Source: an uncultured Clostridia bacterium
Lineage (GTDB): Bacteria; Bacillota; Clostridia; Christensenellales; Aristaeellaceae
Assembly: GCA_937874275.1 (NCBI GenBank)
Contig: CALNAU010000015.1
Location: 1-5,857, forward strand
DNA length: 5,857 nt
Reading direction: 5' to 3'
How positions within the stretch are numbered: the first letter of the stretch is position 1; each line of letters begins with the position of its first letter. Shown here in pieces: positions 5,153-5,857 of the stretch. The translations under genes and the position numbers were made by a program. Under the pieces are notes generated by a model. That model ran no database searches and was not told where the DNA came from. It worked only from the letters and a program-made list of their open reading frames with translations.

Positions 5153-5848
5153 GTGTTTCGTAAACTATTGGCTCTTGGGTTGCTGGTCTGCCTGCTGAGC
5201 GGGTCGGCCGCTGCCTCGGAGCGCCCGCACTATATCACCCAGTATACCAACGGCAGCCGCGAGGAAAAGCGCATCGCCATCACCATTGACGATTGGTATG
5301 AGCCGGAGTTGCTGCCCGAATTTCTGGATGCGGCCAACGAGTATGGCTGCAAGCTGACGCTCTACCCCATCGGCATCAATGTGCGCCCCAAGGAGGGCCC
5401 CTTCTGGCAGCGCGCCATCGATGAGGGGCACGAGCTGGGCAACCACTCCAACACGCATAAAAATCTGGAAAACGCTGGCCGCGACACCATTCTGGCACAG
5501 CTGAACAACATGGAAAAGCGCTTGGAGGAGGCCCTTGGCCACCCCCACACCATGAACACCGTGCGTTATCCCTTCGGCGCGGGCCGCTTCAACGGCACCC
5601 GGGGTGCCTTCGCCAAGGCGGTGAACGATGCCGGCTACAGCCATGTGGCGCTGTGGGATATCGACTCCACCGATGCCAAGCAAATCCTCAAAAAGGTGGA
5701 GAACGGCAGCATCATCTTGCTGCACGGCCGCAAAAAGGACCTGCGCACCCTCAAGGCCATTTTGCCCGAGCTGCAAAGCCGCGGCTACGAGATGGTGACC
5801 ATCTCGGACCTGCTGCGCATAGCGCCGAGCGCCGCCGCCCAGCCCTGA
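5153..5848 (+). CDS. Secreted polysaccharide deacetylase (NodB-type, CE4)
   Basis: This is a predicted metal-dependent deacetylase acting outside the membrane on N- or O-acetyl groups of a cell-wall or surface glycan. The 231-aa protein begins with a signal peptide (about 1-21, cleavage near Ala-Ala-Ala/Ser). The Cys at 13 is not in a proper lipobox. The NodB motifs are in order: TIDDW (44-48; catalytic-base and metal aspartates Asp46/Asp47, but Trp instead of the usual Gly), HSNTH (98-102; metal histidines 98 and 102), RYPFGAG (136-142), an aromatic/acidic WDID (166-169), and IILLHG (185-190) with His189. The domain fills nearly all of the mature protein, so there is no anchoring or binding domain. 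GTG at 5153 is chosen because AAAGGAGG (5140-5147) lies five bases before it. The frame is open upstream to an ATG at 5075, but that start precedes the promoter. The gene is divergent from tetR and appears independent of it. The substrate is not determined. Confidence 0.92.
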   Translation: MFRKLLALGLLVCLLSGSAAASERPHYITQYTNGSREEKRIAITIDDWYEPELLPEFLDAANEYGCKLTLYPIGINVRPKEGPFWQRAIDEGHELGNHSNTHKNLENAGRDTILAQLNNMEKRLEEALGHPHTMNTVRYPFGAGRFNGTRGAFAKAVNDAGYSHVALWDIDSTDAKQILKKVENGSIILLHGRKKDLRTLKAILPELQSRGYEMVTISDLLRIAPSAAAQP

Positions 5849-5857
5849 GGGGTATCA

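Noticed and set aside
5183..5191. Lipobox at Cys13 of the deacetylase signal peptide
   Set aside because: The residue before the Cys is Val, not Gly, Ala or Ser, and the hydrophobic core continues past it to a better signal peptidase I site (Ala-Ala-Ala). It is probably not a lipoprotein.

Overview
The window looks like chromosomal DNA from a GC-rich member of the Bacillota (Firmicutes), probably a clostridial-type anaerobe. The case rests on a canonical T-box riboswitch, strong AGGAGG-type ribosome binding sites, consensus sigma-A/sigma-70 promoters, a DUF2871-type protein, and GC-rich third codon positions. The taxon is an inference. No mobile element, CRISPR array, tRNA or rRNA was found, and no gene is visibly broken.

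Left part, plus strand (1-3098): a complete T-box leader (about 26-266) precedes a three-gene ABC importer operon: periplasmic-type binding protein (332-1312), permease (1390-2283) and ATPase (2285-3082). The three proteins resemble the COG2984/COG4120/COG1101 importer family, some members of which have been called tryptophan transporters (TrpXYZ) because of Trp T-boxes. Here the specifier triplet reads TTC (Phe), and the T-box bulge reads TGGT, which fits a tRNA with discriminator A. I therefore predict that uncharged tRNA-Phe induces the operon and that it imports phenylalanine or a precursor or relative. A 13-bp hairpin without a T-tract lies between the first two genes. It may set the ratio of binding protein to membrane components.

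Middle, 3076-3208: a weak plus-strand terminator overlaps the ATPase stop codon. A strong 17-bp hairpin then separates the importer from the convergent minus-strand genes.

Right-centre, minus strand (5045-3219): a TetR-family repressor gene comes first, then a 225-aa seven-helix membrane protein of unknown function, then a 139-aa DUF2871-type four-helix protein joined to it by an ATGA stop/start overlap. Two almost identical 15-bp palindromes (ATGAAC-N3-GTTCAT) lie at the tetR promoter and in front of the membrane-protein pair. This points to a small autoregulated TetR regulon with the membrane pair as its output. The tetR gene has a perfect TTGACA/TATAAT promoter and probably starts at a CTG codon.

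Right end, plus strand (5099-5848): a secreted polysaccharide deacetylase (NodB fold) is transcribed divergently from tetR from its own TTGACA-17-TATACT promoter and begins at GTG. Its catalytic motifs are present, with Trp in place of the usual Gly in motif 1.
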